NCBI RefSeq assembly: GCF_006965485.1
Contig: NZ_CP041360.1
Span: 3,886,501 to 3,950,500 of the forward strand
Origin: Spirosoma sp. KCTC 42546
Lineage (GTDB): Bacteria; Bacteroidota; Bacteroidia; Cytophagales; Spirosomataceae
Length of the DNA stretch: 64,000 nt
Direction: 5' to 3'
Made by a program: the position numbers and the translations under genes. Below are positions 1 to 9,169 of the stretch, piece after piece. The stretch's first letter is position 1. Each line of letters opens with the position of its first letter. The notes beneath the pieces were generated by a model. That model did not search any database. It worked only from the letters and a program-made list of their open reading frames with translations, and had not been told where the DNA came from.

Positions 1-160
1 GTTTATGGTGTTAACGGCCGAGTGAGACACAAGCACCTACGGATGAAGCTTGGTCTGGTATACACCGGGCCGATTCCCGACAATCCTAAGTGTACCTAAG
101 CATGTAGAAAGCGCGTTGGTTTCCTTGACTGGACGAGGGTTCAAATCCCTCCGTCTCCAC
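1..160 (+). ncRNA. ssrA: tmRNA, 3' part (5' end outside window)
   Basis: The segment ends in a tRNA-like domain: a T-arm with GGTTCAAATCC at about 139-149, then GTCTCC-A closing the acceptor stem at 153-159. Upstream, AAGCATGTAGAAAGC at about 100-114 and the GACTGGACG block are typical of the 3' half of bacterial tmRNA. tmRNA with SmpB rescues stalled ribosomes and tags the peptide; the tag frame and the 5' acceptor strand lie before base 1. Only the first C of the terminal CCA is encoded (base 160), so CCA must be added after transcription. A terminator follows directly. Confidence 0.9.
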
Positions 161-169
161 TTTAAATCG

Positions 170-202
170 AAAAGCCCAAAATTCACTTGATTTTGGGCTT
201 TT
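170..202 (+). terminator. Rho-independent terminator of tmRNA
   Basis: AAAAGCCCAAAAT is followed by a 7-nt loop and ATTTTGGGCTTTT, giving a 13-bp stem that ends in T residues ten bases after the tmRNA end. Confidence 0.85.
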
Positions 203-218
203 CGTTGTATATATCTTT

Positions 219-270
219 CCTTATACACAAAAAAGACAGCCATATATAGCTGTCTTTTTTGTGTATAAGG
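219..270. terminator. Bidirectional terminator
   Basis: A perfect 22-bp inverted repeat (219-240 and 249-270) with loop CATATATA carries A6 and T6 runs in the stem, so it can act on both strands. It sits between tmRNA (plus) and the end of the HU-SPOR gene (minus). Confidence 0.8.
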
Positions 271-278
271 ATAAAATT

Positions 279-1433
279 TTAATTCTTTAAAATCCAGGAT
301 TCTGCACCGGATAGCTCATTGATGGCCGCCATCTTGGCAACCGCTTCATCCCGAACGGCAGAGCCAGCCGCAGCCACTTTATATAATTCTTTCTCGTTGG
401 GAGCAGGCATAATAACAAACGCATCGTCATAGCCCGCTTTACGTAATTGACGTCGTAATTTCAACGCATTATGCTTGCTGAGGAAAACACCGGCAATCAC
501 AGTGAAGTGGGGCCCAGTTCGAACAGGCTTGATAGCAGGCGCTACGACTTTTGCCACTGCTTCTGCTTTTACAACGGGTAGCGCTTCTGGTTTCGCTTTT
601 ACGTCAACCGAAGCAGGTGCCGGTGTCTCAGCAGGTGCTGGAGTCGGCGTCACGGCTACCGGCTCCGTTGAAAGGGTCGTCGGCTTAACGTCTGGAATGA
701 TAGCAGGCGTAGTTTTCTCTACGACAGCCAGCTTTGCTGTTTCTTTTACGTCCGTAGTTCGCTCGAAGAAAGAGGCCGTAACACGAAACAGGCTGGCTGG
801 ATCAAGACTGCTTTGAAAAGGTTGCCCTGGCTGGATAACCGAGAAATAGCTAATGGCACCTAACGAACCAACCAGTAGCGCAATGGCTGCTACCCGCCAG
901 TACGGGCGAGCTGGGCGATAAGGCGTTAGCATTACTTCATCTTCCCGAACCAGCACTGGGCCAAGCGCGGTAGTTGGTACCGCTTCGAAAGCAGGTTCAA
1001 GTTGGGGTTGACGATTGATCGCCTGAACCGACAGGGCACTCATCCCGTAGGCTTCGCCAAAAAAGTTATGCCGTAAGCTTGGGGAAAACTGCAGGCGACT
1101 TTCTTCATTATAGGTGAAAGTACCAATGCCTTCCAATTCAAACTTCCCCGTTGACTCCACCTGCTGCCGTAATTCAGCGACAAACATACTAACATGCCGT
1201 TGCGCACCTTCGCGGGTAACGGGTTCATGCAGCATGATGTAGTTGGCCAGAATGCCATCATCGAAACGAAGAGCTTCATTGAACGCAACCCGTTTGCGGG
1301 GGGGCAAATACAGACCAGAAGTTTCCGTAAAACTTGCCGATTGATAATGGGTCAGGAAAGCTCCTAACTCAGGTACGACTACGCAGTCGTACTGAAACAG
1401 CAACTTTTTAAGGTAGTCGTTGACGGAAGCCAT
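279..1433 (-). CDS. HU-domain, single-TM, SPOR-domain protein
   Basis: The protein is about 384 aa from the start at 1433; an in-frame ATG at 1442 is an alternative. The N-terminus (about 1-120, beginning MASVNDYLKKLL with VPELGAF) resembles the HU-like DNA-binding fold of Bacteroidota HU/CCDC81 proteins. A hydrophobic helix follows near 180-205 (VAAIALLVGSLGAISYF), then a Pro/Ala/Thr/Val-rich linker. The C-terminal ~75 residues (FTVIAGVF...AGYDDAFVI) form a SPOR domain, a family that binds denuded peptidoglycan glycans. The predicted topology is a cytoplasmic HU-like end and a periplasmic SPOR end. It is the last gene of a three-gene minus-strand set. The domain calls are by eye; function is inferred. 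Confidence 0.8.
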   Translation of the reverse strand: MASVNDYLKKLLFQYDCVVVPELGAFLTHYQSASFTETSGLYLPPRKRVAFNEALRFDDGILANYIMLHEPVTREGAQRHVSMFVAELRQQVESTGKFELEGIGTFTYNEESRLQFSPSLRHNFFGEAYGMSALSVQAINRQPQLEPAFEAVPTTALGPVLVREDEVMLTPYRPARPYWRVAAIALLVGSLGAISYFSVIQPGQPFQSSLDPASLFRVTASFFERTTDVKETAKLAVVEKTTPAIIPDVKPTTLSTEPVAVTPTPAPAETPAPASVDVKAKPEALPVVKAEAVAKVVAPAIKPVRTGPHFTVIAGVFLSKHNALKLRRQLRKAGYDDAFVIMPAPNEKELYKVAAAGSAVRDEAVAKMAAINELSGAESWILKN

Positions 1434-1453
1434 AGTGTGCATCGGTGGAGCGA

Positions 1454-3130
1454 TTAGAACGAATAACTGATTCCTCCGAGAAAGTTAAGTCCTTGTGTTT
1501 GATAATACAAATAACGCTGGTAATTCTGGCTAAAGATATTATTCAACGCCACAAAAGCGGACACCTGTTTCCCTAAGAAATAGTCAATTTTTAGGTTCGC
1601 ATCGTAAATGGGTTTCAGCGTATAGGTGATGCCTGACGTGAAGTTTTTGTTTTGGATGCCCTCATAAAAATACAAATCGGCAGTGACGAATAATTTTTTA
1701 TTCAGGATGTATGAGTTCGTCCAGGTTGCCGTTGTGCGAGGGCGTCCCCAGGCGGCTTCGAGCCGGTCGAGACCGTAGTTGAAGAAGTTAGCCTTCAGCG
1801 TTGATCGGAACTTGTCTTTCTGGGCATAGCTGAGTTGACCCGATACCGTCAGCACATTTGTAATGCCACCATCGTACAGAACAAAGAATTTTGTAGTATC
1901 AGGAATGGTGTTGTTAAAAGTCGAAAAGTTTCGGTACCGGGCATAAGACACTTTGCCTTCGTACGAAAAACCGCCACCCAAATCTCCTTTTGTACCTCCG
2001 TAAATATCGATTGACTTAACAGTGTTAGCCAATAGGACTTGTGGAGCAAGCCACTTATTCTCACCGAGTAACGAGCGGAGCGTATTGCGATTAATATCGC
2101 CGTCGACACCCGCAAAAATGTGAATGTTGCCAATTGGAGCCACGTCAACATCAATCACCGGAAACGCACGTGTTTCATTGATACCCTGCCGTTGATCGGT
2201 TTGGTTCACGGCATTGATACCCGCCGTTATCGTGAAGAGTGAAGATGCGTATTTAAACGTCGGCTTTACCCGAAACAGGTTGCGGTTATCAATGATGGAA
2301 CCATCCGTTCGTTGGGTTACGTAGGCATCGGCGGCTACGAGTGCGTAAACGTTGTCGGTAATGCCAAGCGACGCATTGAGGTTTGTGCCCCAGTCAGTTT
2401 CAGACGCATTGAATCGGTCACTCAGTGAGGTAATTCCCGTACGAAGCGAGTAATCAATCGCGTTGTCCGAATTCGTATTTTCAATGCCAAGTTTAAAATT
2501 GATTGTATTGAGCCGCTGTTTGATCAGGTCAGGATTGAAGGTAGATTGGGCGGCATATTCGCGACTATAGCCGTAAAAATTATAGGCGTTACGATCAAAG
2601 CCGAGATCGGCTTGTAGTTTGAACGCATCGGTCAAGTATTTCCCCGTTACCCGAACCCGTGTATCGCTTTGCGCTGAATTCTTACCATCGACCGGGCCAA
2701 GTCCTGAAGACAAATGTCGAACTGATCCTTCTAACGCAAGATTCGATAGCGCATTGATACCCACGAAGCCTTCGCCCAGAAATGAACTGTAATTCCCTGC
2801 CCCCAGCTTCACATAGTTGCTGTAGGCAGGGGTATCATCGGCCTTCCCCAGGGCGGGGTCCAGTACACCGGGCGTGATTTTAGGGTCGCCAATGGTTAGT
2901 TTCCGATCTTCGAATTCGTATGTCAGCTTCCGTTGTTCAGCCGACGGTTTTACCGATGGAATCTTATTAAAGATCCGGTTAGCGGGTGGCAGCTCAATTT
3001 TACGGCTTTTCTCGACAGTAATTTCCTGATTATCGACTTCGCCTTCTTTCACCGGCCGCGTAGGCTTAGGCTGCTGCGCATAAAGCGTTGCCGACAGGGA
3101 AAGGAGGGTAAGGGTGAGACGGTAGTGCAT
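1454..3130 (-). CDS. TonB-receptor-like outer-membrane beta-barrel protein without plug
   Basis: The start is set at 3130 because upstream codons fall inside an inverted repeat and a signal peptide (MHYRLTLTLLSLSATLYAQQ) begins there. The ~558-aa product has many alternating beta strands rich in Tyr, Asn and Gly and ends in an aromatic residue (GGISYSF), as expected for a BamA-assembled barrel. The C-terminal half resembles TonB-dependent receptor barrels, but I see no plug domain and no TonB box. It sits between the TPR protein and the HU-SPOR protein, suggesting an envelope module. The substrate is unknown. Confidence 0.7.
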   Translation of the reverse strand: MHYRLTLTLLSLSATLYAQQPKPTRPVKEGEVDNQEITVEKSRKIELPPANRIFNKIPSVKPSAEQRKLTYEFEDRKLTIGDPKITPGVLDPALGKADDTPAYSNYVKLGAGNYSSFLGEGFVGINALSNLALEGSVRHLSSGLGPVDGKNSAQSDTRVRVTGKYLTDAFKLQADLGFDRNAYNFYGYSREYAAQSTFNPDLIKQRLNTINFKLGIENTNSDNAIDYSLRTGITSLSDRFNASETDWGTNLNASLGITDNVYALVAADAYVTQRTDGSIIDNRNLFRVKPTFKYASSLFTITAGINAVNQTDQRQGINETRAFPVIDVDVAPIGNIHIFAGVDGDINRNTLRSLLGENKWLAPQVLLANTVKSIDIYGGTKGDLGGGFSYEGKVSYARYRNFSTFNNTIPDTTKFFVLYDGGITNVLTVSGQLSYAQKDKFRSTLKANFFNYGLDRLEAAWGRPRTTATWTNSYILNKKLFVTADLYFYEGIQNKNFTSGITYTLKPIYDANLKIDYFLGKQVSAFVALNNIFSQNYQRYLYYQTQGLNFLGGISYSF

Positions 3131-3218
3131 AATGGATAATGTAGAATGACTAATGGATAATGTAAAATGATAGGGTATGCGCAAGGCATTATCCATTAGT
3201 CATTTTACATTATCCATT
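3131..3218. repeat. Inverted repeat, AATGNNN heptad family
   Basis: The arms at 3131-3162 and 3187-3218 are complementary apart from one base. Each reads as heptads (AATGGAT, AATGTAG/AATGTAA, AATGACT, AATGGAT). It fills the gap between two minus-strand genes. Confidence 0.9.
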
Positions 3219-3220
3219 GG

Positions 3221-6200
3221 TTAGTTTTTAGACTCCAGCGTGGCTAGTTTTTGTTTGGCTTCGGCAACGATGGCTTCGTCGGATGAGTTTTCGATGATGG
3301 AATTCAGAACGGCTTTGGCCTGGGCGGGTTCGTCGAGGGCGACATTATTGTCGGATACCAGAATGAACGCCTTGCCTTTCCAGTATTCAAAATCGCTGAA
3401 CTGCTCATTGAACTTTAGCAGCAGTGCCACCGACTCTTTGTACTTTTTCTGTTTGTACAGAATCTCGCCGAGGTGATATTGAGCTTCAGCACCGTTTACG
3501 TCTTTGGCGAGCGCGATGGTTTTCTCGAAATCAGCCTGCGCGGTTTTGAAGTCGCCTTTCCCCAGGGCCACTTTCCCGAGCATTAATTGCGCCCGGTTCT
3601 GCGCGCCAGGCACCACATTACCCGTGGCAACTAGTTCGCGGGCCATTGCTGCGGCTGAATCAGGTTTTGGATAGGCAAAATAGGTATCCATCAAGCCCAA
3701 CTGAGCCGCTACCTGTTCCGCTTTGCCATTGGCTTTGCTAATGATGATCTGGTAATTCCGAATGGCACGTGGGTAGTTTTTCTGTTTAGCTTCCAGCTCG
3801 GCCGCCCGTGTAGCCGCCCGAACCAGATAATCCGATTTATTATCGGCAACAACTAAGTTATAGTACCGAAGCGCACTGGCAGGGTCGTTGGTCTGGCGAT
3901 ACGATTCGGCCAGATAATAGCGAGCTTCGTTGGTGCTGGGGCTGTTTGGATACTCCTGCATGAACGATAGCAACGACTGAATAGCCTGTGGGTATTTTTC
4001 GTTGGCGTAGATATTCTTGGCGTTCTCGAACTGAACCCGCTCCACATCTGTACTACCGGGATTGCTTTTCTTATACTGACCCAATACCTGCGAAAACTCT
4101 TCGGGTCGACCGGCGTCGTTCAGTGTGTTCTGAATACCAAGTAGTGCACTTTGCGCCTGTTCCGAATCGCCGTAATTATCTAAAATGCGTTTGTAATCGG
4201 CTACGGCGGGGTCATATTGCTGGACGTTGCCGTAAGCAATAGCCCGCTTCAACAGAGCCGCTGGAACGAGTGTGCTATTGGGCTTATCCTGAATTAGCTT
4301 TGTATAACCCTGGATAGCCGCCTGATAGGAACCTTTCTCAAAATCGACGTTCGCTTTCTGAAGGAGTGATTCATCGACAAAGCGGGAGTTCGGAAACTGA
4401 CGTTGCACCTGATCGAACTGGGCTTTGGCTTCAGCGTCGCGGCCTACGTAGCTCAAAATGACAGCTTTCTGGTAGGCCGCGTAATCTTTATCGGCCGCAT
4501 TCTGTGCAATGGCCTGATCGTAGTAACGCATTGCGTTTTCATACTGCTTGGCCGAAAAATAGGTATCGGCTAACCGGATCGTTGCATCCTGAAACTGCGC
4601 TCTGTCGTCGGAGCCCGCACCACGACTCACAAAATCGCGGAAGTAGGGGAGCGCACGGGCGTAGTCCTTTTTATTGTAATACGCATAGCCGAGGGCATAT
4701 AAGCTTTTGCTGGCATAATCGCCGGAGCCTGATTTGGAAATGCTGGCGTAGAGCGGAATCGCCGTATCATATTGCTTTCCTGCCGAATACGATTCGGCTT
4801 TCCAGAACTGGGCGGCCTGTTCCAGGCTTTTATCGACCGGGAATTTTAATGACTTGTCCAGATTCGCCACCGCTTGCGGATAACGTTCAGCATTGAAATC
4901 GTTTACGCCCTGATTATAGGTCAGACGTTGGTAAGTCGCGTTGATTTTGGACGTCCGTCGTTTCAGTCCTTCAATGTAGGAAATAGCCGCAGGGTAATTA
5001 TTGGATGCATAATACGCTTCACCGACCAGTTCATTCGCTTCATTTTCAAACTTACTGTCGGGATATTGCTTCAAAAAAGCAGTCAACTCTTTCACGGCAT
5101 CAGCCCCGTTATTCTGATCCAGTTGCAGTTTCGCATGGGTGAACCGAGCTTCTTCCTGAATCGTACGATTGAACGACAGCCGTCCCGCCTGATCGAATGC
5201 CGTCAGGGCGTAAGTTGGGTTCTGAGTCTGTAAGTAGCTTACTCCCAATGTATAAGCAGCGTATTGGGCCGTTGTGTCTTTCCCGCCCGCTAAGGGTTTA
5301 AGCTGAGTAATGGCATCGTTATAGGCCCCGGTACGGAACAGCGACTGGCCATACCGGAACTTTACGGCACTGGGCGCTTTGGCACCTGCCGCATTGATAT
5401 ATTGCTTGTAATACGGAATGGCTCTGGCAAACTGATTTTGCTGGTAAAAGACTTCGGCTGTAAACAGAGCTACTTCGTTCAGGCTACCACCACTGTTTCG
5501 CTTAAGTAGAGGCTCCGTATATGCCAATAAATCATCGAATCGGCCCTGCTTGTAGAGCGCCTGCGCAATCCAGTTCGGAACCTGATTTTGGTAGGTTGGG
5601 TTGGTTTCAATCCGGCGGAAATCGGCAACGGCTTCGTTGTAATTCCGGTTTCGGAAATTAATCACTCCGGCATAATAAGACGCAGCTGGTGCATCGGCCG
5701 AGCCAGGGTCGAGTTTGACTTCATTCAGAAGCGGCAGGGCATGCTGTAAATCCTGCGTACTATAATAGGAGAGGGCAAGCTGATATTTATAGGTGATCTG
5801 CTGGGCACTGCTACCACCTTGCGCTACAGCCTTTTCCAGAAAGCTAATAGCTTTGGTATAATCCTGACGGTTGTAATAATACGTTCCTAAATCGCCATAT
5901 AACTGCCCGGCTTTAGGGTGCTGGCTGTGGTTTTTGACGAAGCGATCCACCAGCAGCTCTGCTCCTGGCTCATCGATGTAAAGGCTCGTCAGCGCAATGT
6001 AATACTCGGCTTCAACCGCATTTTGGTCACCGGTATTGAGTAAAGTCTGAGAGCCGTCGCCCCGGCGGGGTTCGAGATATTGTCGGAATTCGTAGCGGGA
6101 TGCGGCATAATTGGCTTTCTCGAAAAGCTCAAGCCCATTTCGGTAGTGATAATCGGGTTCGGCATTACTCTGGGTACGTTGAGCTAATGCTGGTAGTGTA

Positions 6201-6292
6201 GTAAATAACCCAACAGTCAGAGCGAACAGCAACCGATACGAAATTCTGCGGTTCGACTGGTGTTGATCTGATTGGGTGGTTGAATAGGGCAT
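3221..6292 (-). CDS. Exported tetratricopeptide-repeat protein
   Basis: This 1023-aa protein starts with a charged N-terminus and a hydrophobic signal segment (LLFALTVGLFTTLPALAQ), then carries TPR-like helices almost throughout. Repeated motifs include YNEAVADF, YAAAISYI-like, YARALPYF and YPQAIQSLL, and also A..YLGE/AEAYY, typical of the TPR arrays in BamD- and CpoB-like proteins. There is no catalytic domain, so it is probably a periplasmic scaffold or part of an outer-membrane assembly complex. It is first in the minus-strand trio with the barrel and HU-SPOR genes. Very large TPR proteins of this kind are common in Bacteroidota; the exact role is unknown. Confidence 0.8.
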   Translation of the reverse strand: MPYSTTQSDQHQSNRRISYRLLFALTVGLFTTLPALAQRTQSNAEPDYHYRNGLELFEKANYAASRYEFRQYLEPRRGDGSQTLLNTGDQNAVEAEYYIALTSLYIDEPGAELLVDRFVKNHSQHPKAGQLYGDLGTYYYNRQDYTKAISFLEKAVAQGGSSAQQITYKYQLALSYYSTQDLQHALPLLNEVKLDPGSADAPAASYYAGVINFRNRNYNEAVADFRRIETNPTYQNQVPNWIAQALYKQGRFDDLLAYTEPLLKRNSGGSLNEVALFTAEVFYQQNQFARAIPYYKQYINAAGAKAPSAVKFRYGQSLFRTGAYNDAITQLKPLAGGKDTTAQYAAYTLGVSYLQTQNPTYALTAFDQAGRLSFNRTIQEEARFTHAKLQLDQNNGADAVKELTAFLKQYPDSKFENEANELVGEAYYASNNYPAAISYIEGLKRRTSKINATYQRLTYNQGVNDFNAERYPQAVANLDKSLKFPVDKSLEQAAQFWKAESYSAGKQYDTAIPLYASISKSGSGDYASKSLYALGYAYYNKKDYARALPYFRDFVSRGAGSDDRAQFQDATIRLADTYFSAKQYENAMRYYDQAIAQNAADKDYAAYQKAVILSYVGRDAEAKAQFDQVQRQFPNSRFVDESLLQKANVDFEKGSYQAAIQGYTKLIQDKPNSTLVPAALLKRAIAYGNVQQYDPAVADYKRILDNYGDSEQAQSALLGIQNTLNDAGRPEEFSQVLGQYKKSNPGSTDVERVQFENAKNIYANEKYPQAIQSLLSFMQEYPNSPSTNEARYYLAESYRQTNDPASALRYYNLVVADNKSDYLVRAATRAAELEAKQKNYPRAIRNYQIIISKANGKAEQVAAQLGLMDTYFAYPKPDSAAAMARELVATGNVVPGAQNRAQLMLGKVALGKGDFKTAQADFEKTIALAKDVNGAEAQYHLGEILYKQKKYKESVALLLKFNEQFSDFEYWKGKAFILVSDNNVALDEPAQAKAVLNSIIENSSDEAIVAEAKQKLATLESKN

Positions 6293-6305
6293 AAATAAAT
6301 GTATG

Positions 6306-6416
6306 GTTGGTTTGAGGTTTACGGTTTACGGTATTCAGCTAAATGGCGTGAGCATGTTGGCTCGCCTGTAACCGAAAACCTTAAACCGAGAACCGAAAAC
6401 TGTAAACTTTGAACCT
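6306..6416. repeat. Imperfect inverted repeat, GGTTTAC heptads
   Basis: The left side reads GGTTTGA, GGTTTAC, GGTTTAC, GGTATTC; the right side carries AACCTTAAACC and AACTGTAAAC complements. The tip holds a nested hairpin GGCGTGAGC with GGCTCGCC. It lies between divergent genes, the only such case in this window. Confidence 0.6.
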
Positions 6417-6514
6417 GGAACTACCATATAAGCCGATTGCGTCGTAGTTTCGCCTGGGAATTGACAAATATCAGGTCAATTCTGGACAAAAAACGAAGGT
6501 ATTCCTGTTTCCGT

Positions 6515-8386
6515 ATGAAAAAAAACGCCCGGCTTCTGTATTTACTTACTGTCTGGACATTTTTTATTCCATTTTCATCAACTGCTACCGGCTTACTGGC
6601 CGATGACGAAAATCCCCCAGCAACTCCGCCCAGTGTAACGTATGTGCTCTCGATGCCCGAACCACAGACGCACTATTTCGAGGTTGAAATGCAGCTGAAG
6701 AACATAGCAGCCGCAACAAATGCCAAGAAAAACGGCTACGTCGACATTAAAATGCCCGTCTGGACACCCGGTTCGTATCTGATTCGGGAATATGCTAAAA
6801 ACGTGGATAGCTTCAATGCTTACGTTGGGGACAAGAAAGTGCCGAGCGAGAAAATTCGTAAAAATGCCTGGCGGGTATCTACAAATGAGGATAACCTGAC
6901 CATCCGCTATAAAGTATATGCCAATGAACTCACAGTGCGGACGAGTTTCGTGGATATAGAACATGGCTATGTGACACCCGCTGGCGTGTTTATGTACCAC
7001 GACGCGCTTAAAAACATTCCCTTGCGCGTGGTTGTGCAACCGTACAAAACCTGGAAAAACGTGGCAACGGCGCTGGAGCCAGTAGCCGGGCAAGTCGGAC
7101 GCGACGCCAGCTTTACCTACGAAGCGCCTGATTTTGATTTGCTGGTCGATTCACCTATCGAGATTGGAAACCATAAAACGTTCAGCTTTACCGCTTCGGA
7201 TATACCGCATACGGTATCGATGTTTGGCGATGTTGAGTATAACGAAAAGCGGTTAGCTGAGGATTACAAACGGGTTTGTGAAGCCGCGGCTACCGTAGTG
7301 GGTGAACATCCGTGTAAGCACTACACCTTTATTGTGCATCATATTCCACCGGGCGGGGGCGGACTGGAACACCTTAACTCCACTACACTCGAAACGACGC
7401 GTAACGCCTATGCTACGGAAGCCAACTACAAACGGTTTCTGTCATTGGTAGCGCATGAATATTTCCATCTCTGGAATGTAAAACGTATTCGGCCAGTTGC
7501 GTTGGGGCCGTTCGATTATGAGAATGAGAACTACACGCACATGCTCTGGTTATCTGAAGGCTGTACGTCCTTCTATCAGGAATATATTCTGCGCCGGGCC
7601 GGATTCCACACGCCCGAGGCCTACCTGACTCTGGTTGCCAGCGGAATTACGGAGATTGAAAATCAGCCGGGTACGCGTATACAGTCGGCGGCCGAATCGA
7701 GTTGGGACGCCTGGATTAAAGGGTATCGACCAAACGAAAATTCGGCCAACACCCAGATTTCGTATTACAGCAAGGGGAGTGTATTAGGAACCCTGTTGAA
7801 TCTGGCAATTCTGTCAGGAAGCAACGGCCAACGCAATATGGATGATCTGATGCGACTCCTGTACAACGAGTACTATAAAAAGCAGAAGCGCGGTTTTACA
7901 GATAGCGAATTTCGGCAAGCGGCTGAACAGGTTGCGGGGCGTAAACTCGACGACTTTTTTAACATCGGCGTCAACACGGCAGAACCCATTAATTACGACG
8001 CGTATTTTGCACCTGTTGGCATGCAATTAGTGAATCTGGCGAGCAGAACGCAGGATGGTTTTCTGGGTGCGGCCACAACGATTGCCAATGGTAAATCAAC
8101 GATTTCGAGTGTTCGACGCGGGTCAGCGGCTTACAATGATGGACTGAACGTGGGCGACGAAATTATTTCGGTCGATAAAGTTCGGGTGGGCGATGATCTG
8201 CTTCGGGTTATCAGCGGTCGGCGGGTTGGTGAGACGTTGAAAGTGTTAGTGAACCGGGCCGGTTTCGTCCGCGAAATACCGGTTACGCTTACCACAAACC
8301 CCTTGGTGAGTTACCGCCTGGAGCCCTTGCCGAATCAAACGGCAGAGCAGAAGGCATTGTATAGCAAGTGGTTGTATATCAAGTGA
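6515..8386 (+). CDS. M61 family aminopeptidase with PDZ domain
   Basis: The start is placed at 6515, where MKKNARLLYLLTVWTFF begins a signal peptide. The ~623-aa enzyme has the M61 (glycyl aminopeptidase) layout: an N-terminal beta domain, a GGGGLEH segment, the zinc motif HEYFH (H314, E315, H318), and a third ligand in SEGCTSF (E348). A PDZ domain is at about 505-600 (SVRRGSAAYNDGLNVGDEI). All catalytic residues are present. It probably acts in the periplasm on peptides with N-terminal Gly or Ala. It is a single gene with the long inverted repeat of 8396-8495 as its 3' end. Confidence 0.9.
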   Translation: MKKNARLLYLLTVWTFFIPFSSTATGLLADDENPPATPPSVTYVLSMPEPQTHYFEVEMQLKNIAAATNAKKNGYVDIKMPVWTPGSYLIREYAKNVDSFNAYVGDKKVPSEKIRKNAWRVSTNEDNLTIRYKVYANELTVRTSFVDIEHGYVTPAGVFMYHDALKNIPLRVVVQPYKTWKNVATALEPVAGQVGRDASFTYEAPDFDLLVDSPIEIGNHKTFSFTASDIPHTVSMFGDVEYNEKRLAEDYKRVCEAAATVVGEHPCKHYTFIVHHIPPGGGGLEHLNSTTLETTRNAYATEANYKRFLSLVAHEYFHLWNVKRIRPVALGPFDYENENYTHMLWLSEGCTSFYQEYILRRAGFHTPEAYLTLVASGITEIENQPGTRIQSAAESSWDAWIKGYRPNENSANTQISYYSKGSVLGTLLNLAILSGSNGQRNMDDLMRLLYNEYYKKQKRGFTDSEFRQAAEQVAGRKLDDFFNIGVNTAEPINYDAYFAPVGMQLVNLASRTQDGFLGAATTIANGKSTISSVRRGSAAYNDGLNVGDEIISVDKVRVGDDLLRVISGRRVGETLKVLVNRAGFVREIPVTLTTNPLVSYRLEPLPNQTAEQKALYSKWLYIK

Positions 8387-8395
8387 GTAAAAGGA

Positions 8396-8495
8396 TTTAA
8401 CCACAGAGGCACAGAGAACGCAGAGATAAAAATGCTAGAGTGTTAGCTGTTTATTTCTCTGTGTTCTCTGTGTTCTCTGTGCCTCTGTGGTTAAA
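8396..8495. repeat. Inverted repeat, CACAGAG family
   Basis: The left arm (8396-8430) reads TTTAACCACAGAGGCACAGAG plus one further unit; the right arm (8449-8495) is its complement with one extra ~10-bp GTGTTCTCT unit. It separates convergent M61 and GNAT genes and probably folds as a 3' hairpin for both. Confidence 0.9.
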
Positions 8496-8522
8496 AATTG
8501 GTTGATTTTTTGGTTTTACCCG

Positions 8523-9008
8523 TCAAAGCTTTCGGTACATAATATAGGCGTTTGTCAGGCCGTTTTGCTGATGATTAAAGGCTTCCGGGATTTCTCCGAT
8601 GATCGTAAACCCTAATTTTTCCCAGAGCCGCACCGCTTGTTCATTGCTCTTGATCACGATATTGAACTGCATGGCTTTATAGCCGAGTCGTTTCGCTTCC
8701 TCTATCGAAAACGCGCCCATCGCTTTCCCAACGCCTTGCCCTGACGCACTGGGTGCGGTCATATACGAGCCATTGGCGATGTGTGAACCAAGATCAGGTT
8801 GATTGTCTTTCAGCACGAATGTTCCGACGATGATGCCGTTTCGTTCAGCTACATAAGTATGTTTATCGGGGCCACACCAGTAAGCCAGCATTTTTTCTTT
8901 CGATGAGTTTGGGTCGAACACGTAGGTGTCACCACTGGCAATTACGGGTTTGATAATTTCCCAGATTGGCTCCTGATCAGCCGGGGTTGCCTTTCTTATG
9001 TCAATCAT
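8523..9008 (-). CDS. GNAT N-acetyltransferase
   Basis: This 161-aa single-domain GNAT has the acetyl-CoA pyrophosphate loop SGQGVGKAMG at 89-98 and the C-terminal A-V-R-L-W-E-K-L-G-F segment (125-134), which resembles phosphinothricin/aminoglycoside-type GNATs. The substrate cannot be read from the sequence. It is isolated between two CACAGAG palindromes. Confidence 0.85.
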   Translation of the reverse strand: MIDIRKATPADQEPIWEIIKPVIASGDTYVFDPNSSKEKMLAYWCGPDKHTYVAERNGIIVGTFVLKDNQPDLGSHIANGSYMTAPSASGQGVGKAMGAFSIEEAKRLGYKAMQFNIVIKSNEQAVRLWEKLGFTIIGEIPEAFNHQQNGLTNAYIMYRKL

Positions 9009-9056
9009 ACAGTTAGCTCGTGAAAAAGAAAGATAGCATGCTAGTTAAACAAAAAT

Positions 9057-9148
9057 TTTAACCACAGAGGCACAGAGAACACAGAGTAATAAAAAGGTTG
9101 GCTTTTGCCTTTTAAGACTCTGTGTTCTCTGTGCCTCTGTGGTTAAAA
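9057..9148. repeat. Inverted repeat, CACAGAG family
   Basis: Perfect arms at 9057-9087 and 9117-9148 (TTTTAACCACAGAGGCACAG...) enclose a ~29-nt loop. It lies between the acylase stop and the GNAT start, both on the minus strand. Confidence 0.9.
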
Positions 9149-9169
9149 AAACACAGTTACCAAAGTTTG

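Noticed and set aside
37..243. Minus-strand frame across the tmRNA end containing RRRDLNPRP
   Set aside because: This is the well-known false protein read from the antisense of tRNA-like T-arms and 3' ends; the plus strand is tmRNA and two terminators.
3853..5233. Short frames on both strands inside the TPR gene
   Set aside because: They are shadows of the 1023-aa TPR gene, which has a signal peptide and continuous repeat structure.
8396..9148. GNAT gene as a transposon cargo between two CACAGAG palindromes
   Set aside because: The palindromes occur all over the window around unrelated genes, no transposase is present, and no target duplication is visible.
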